Shown here one piece after another: positions 5,891 to 6,499 of a stretch of 6,499 bases of DNA; position 1 is the stretch's first letter; every line of letters begins with the position of its first letter. The stretch lies in NCBI GenBank assembly GCA_028699365.1, contig JAQVUQ010000164.1:1-6499 (forward strand), read 5' to 3'. The DNA comes from UBA5359 sp028699365 [NCBI: bacterium] (GTDB taxonomy: Bacteria; UBP13; UBA5359). The position numbers and the translations under genes are program-made. The notes under the pieces are model-generated. The model was not told the DNA's origin and did no database searches. It saw nothing but the letters and a program-made list of their open reading frames with translations.

Positions 5891-5977
5891 GGAGGAGATT
5901 TGGGGTCAGGGGAGGAGCTTTGGGGTCAGGAGTTTACATTTAACATTGATGCTCTGTCCAGGAATAATTTCTCCTTC
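5891..5977 (+). repeat. Interspersed repeat cluster B (two 20-bp units + 43-bp core)
   Basis: Two tandem 20-bp units, GGAGGAGATTTGGGGTCAGG and GGAGGAGCTTTGGGGTCAGG (5891-5910, 5911-5930), differ at one base. The second runs into the 43-bp core 5917-5959 that is identical to 3356-3398, and looser similarity (GGA....TTTCTC.TTC) reaches 5977. The orientation matches cluster A. The cluster appears to interrupt the coding remnant at 5735-5890 and lies about 100 nt past the end of the MNT gene at 6084. Confidence 0.85.
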
Positions 5978-6021
5978 CGCAAGCATAGCATTGCTGCTAA
6001 CCGAAAATGACCGGACAATGC

Positions 6022-6087
6022 TCAGAGAACAAGTCCGCAAATACTGCTCAGGCTAATGTCCTTCAGATAATGTACAGATATCATCAT
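6022..6087 (-). pseudogene. Possible truncated partner of the 6084-6401 nucleotidyltransferase
   Basis: An ATG at 6087 overlaps the MNT stop codon in the ATGA arrangement typical of MNT/HEPN pairs. It opens a 21-codon frame reading MMISVHYLKDISLSSICG and stops at 6024-6022. The YLKDI at residues 7-11 sits where HepT-type proteins have YLxDIL, but nothing further matches. It may be the stump of a lost HEPN gene or a chance frame; the coupling is the better evidence. Confidence 0.3.
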
Positions 6088-6401
6088 GTTGTTGCATACA
6101 ATGTTTTCCCTTCTCTATCGGCAGGATAAGCTATTGTACCCGGTATACTGCGCTTTTTCTCAAACTCCTCGCTGGTCATGACTATTATATCCTTGGAAAG
6201 GCCCAGCCCATTCAACGATCTTCTCATCTCTATCCGCAATGACCTTTTGTCATCGGCTTCAGATACAATTACCAGGAGATCGACATCACTGTCGCAGGTA
6301 GCCTCACCACGAGCCATTGAGCCGAAGAGAATAATCTTTTCCGGCTTGAACCGCTCAGCAATGCGCTTCGTCATTATTTTTATAATCTCTTCCGTCTGCA
6401 C
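6084..6401 (-). CDS. Minimal nucleotidyltransferase, MntA-like, without an intact partner
   Basis: The 105-residue protein has the full catalytic set of the family: IILFGS (G27-S28), ten residues, D39-V-D41, then DLLVIV, and a third acidic residue D71 in SKDIIV. Length and organisation fit MntA-type antitoxins, which add AMP to HEPN partners; other MNTs act on unknown targets. I take the GTG at 6401 as start because AAGGTGAT lies about 5-6 nt upstream; the next ATG (6374) would remove the first helix. Downstream, only a 21-codon frame remains where a HEPN gene is expected, followed by repeat cluster B. A promoter with a perfect TATAAT lies upstream. Confidence 0.87.
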   Translation of the reverse strand: MQTEEIIKIMTKRIAERFKPEKIILFGSMARGEATCDSDVDLLVIVSEADDKRSLRIEMRRSLNGLGLSKDIIVMTSEEFEKKRSIPGTIAYPADREGKTLYATT

Positions 6402-6458
6402 GAATAATCACCTTGGTTATCTTGTCTCTCTTGCAAACAGCCTCAAAACTGTAATTCT

Positions 6459-6486
6459 ATTATAACAAAAGATATTGGCGATACAA
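6459..6486 (-). promoter_or_regulatory. Probable promoter of the 6084-6401 nucleotidyltransferase
   Basis: The -10 box TATAAT (6464-6459) is perfect; the -35 box TTGTAT (6486-6481) is a partial match at 16 bp. The predicted leader is about 50 nt and contains the AAGGTGAT ribosome binding site before the GTG start. Confidence 0.6.
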
Positions 6487-6499
6487 CACCAGATCATAG

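Noticed and set aside
3399-5910. Composite transposon bounded by insertion sequences
   Set aside because: The flanking repeats are too short to encode a transposase and are direct, with no target duplication that I can see.
5652-6056. Plus-strand 134-codon open frame
   Set aside because: It runs antisense through the MNT pseudogene, the coding remnant and the repeat cluster, has no ribosome binding site and a composition unlike a protein (Ser/Thr/Arg-rich).

Overview
The window looks like an accessory (defence / toxin-antitoxin) region of an uncultured bacterium. No informational or housekeeping gene is present, so I cannot place the organism. The mixed GC content, strong Shine-Dalgarno sites, sigma70-type promoters and GGGGTCAG-type interspersed repeats would fit a Gram-negative lineage such as a deltaproteobacterium, but that is only a guess. 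Every gene I can support lies on the minus strand, so the region is transcribed from high to low coordinates.

Read in the direction of transcription: (1) 6499-5891 holds a consensus-like promoter, a minimal nucleotidyltransferase (MNT) gene, the stump of its expected partner, and a repeat cluster. (2) 5890-5543 is a gene graveyard with the C-terminal end of an unidentified protein followed by a broken MNT gene. (3) 5521-3452 is a probable four-gene operon: a winged-helix/MNT fusion, a HEPN protein overlapping it by 8 nt, and two small membrane proteins. It is driven by a near-perfect promoter whose start point would fall on or next to the start codon, and a palindrome covers the -10 box. (4) 3416-3251 is a second repeat cluster sharing an exact 43-bp core with the first. 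(5) 3109-536 is a two-gene unit: a HEAT-repeat protein with a single-base frameshift, followed 1 nt later by a DNA methyltransferase that closely resembles M.PvuII (CAGCTG, N4-cytosine). This may be a restriction-modification-like system with an unusual partner in place of R.PvuII. (6) 409-1 is another MNT gene, a HEPN/HepT gene cut off after about 20 codons, and the first codons of a gene that leaves the window.

Four MNT units (three intact, one broken) sit in 6.5 kb, all with the same GSx10DxD active-site spacing. Only one still has a complete HEPN partner. In MntA-HepT modules the MNT protein neutralises the HEPN toxin by adding AMP groups, so the pattern looks like repeated capture of toxin-antitoxin modules followed by loss of the toxin gene. 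The most interesting candidates are the HEAT protein + PvuII-like methyltransferase pair and the MNT/HEPN operon that carries two membrane proteins.
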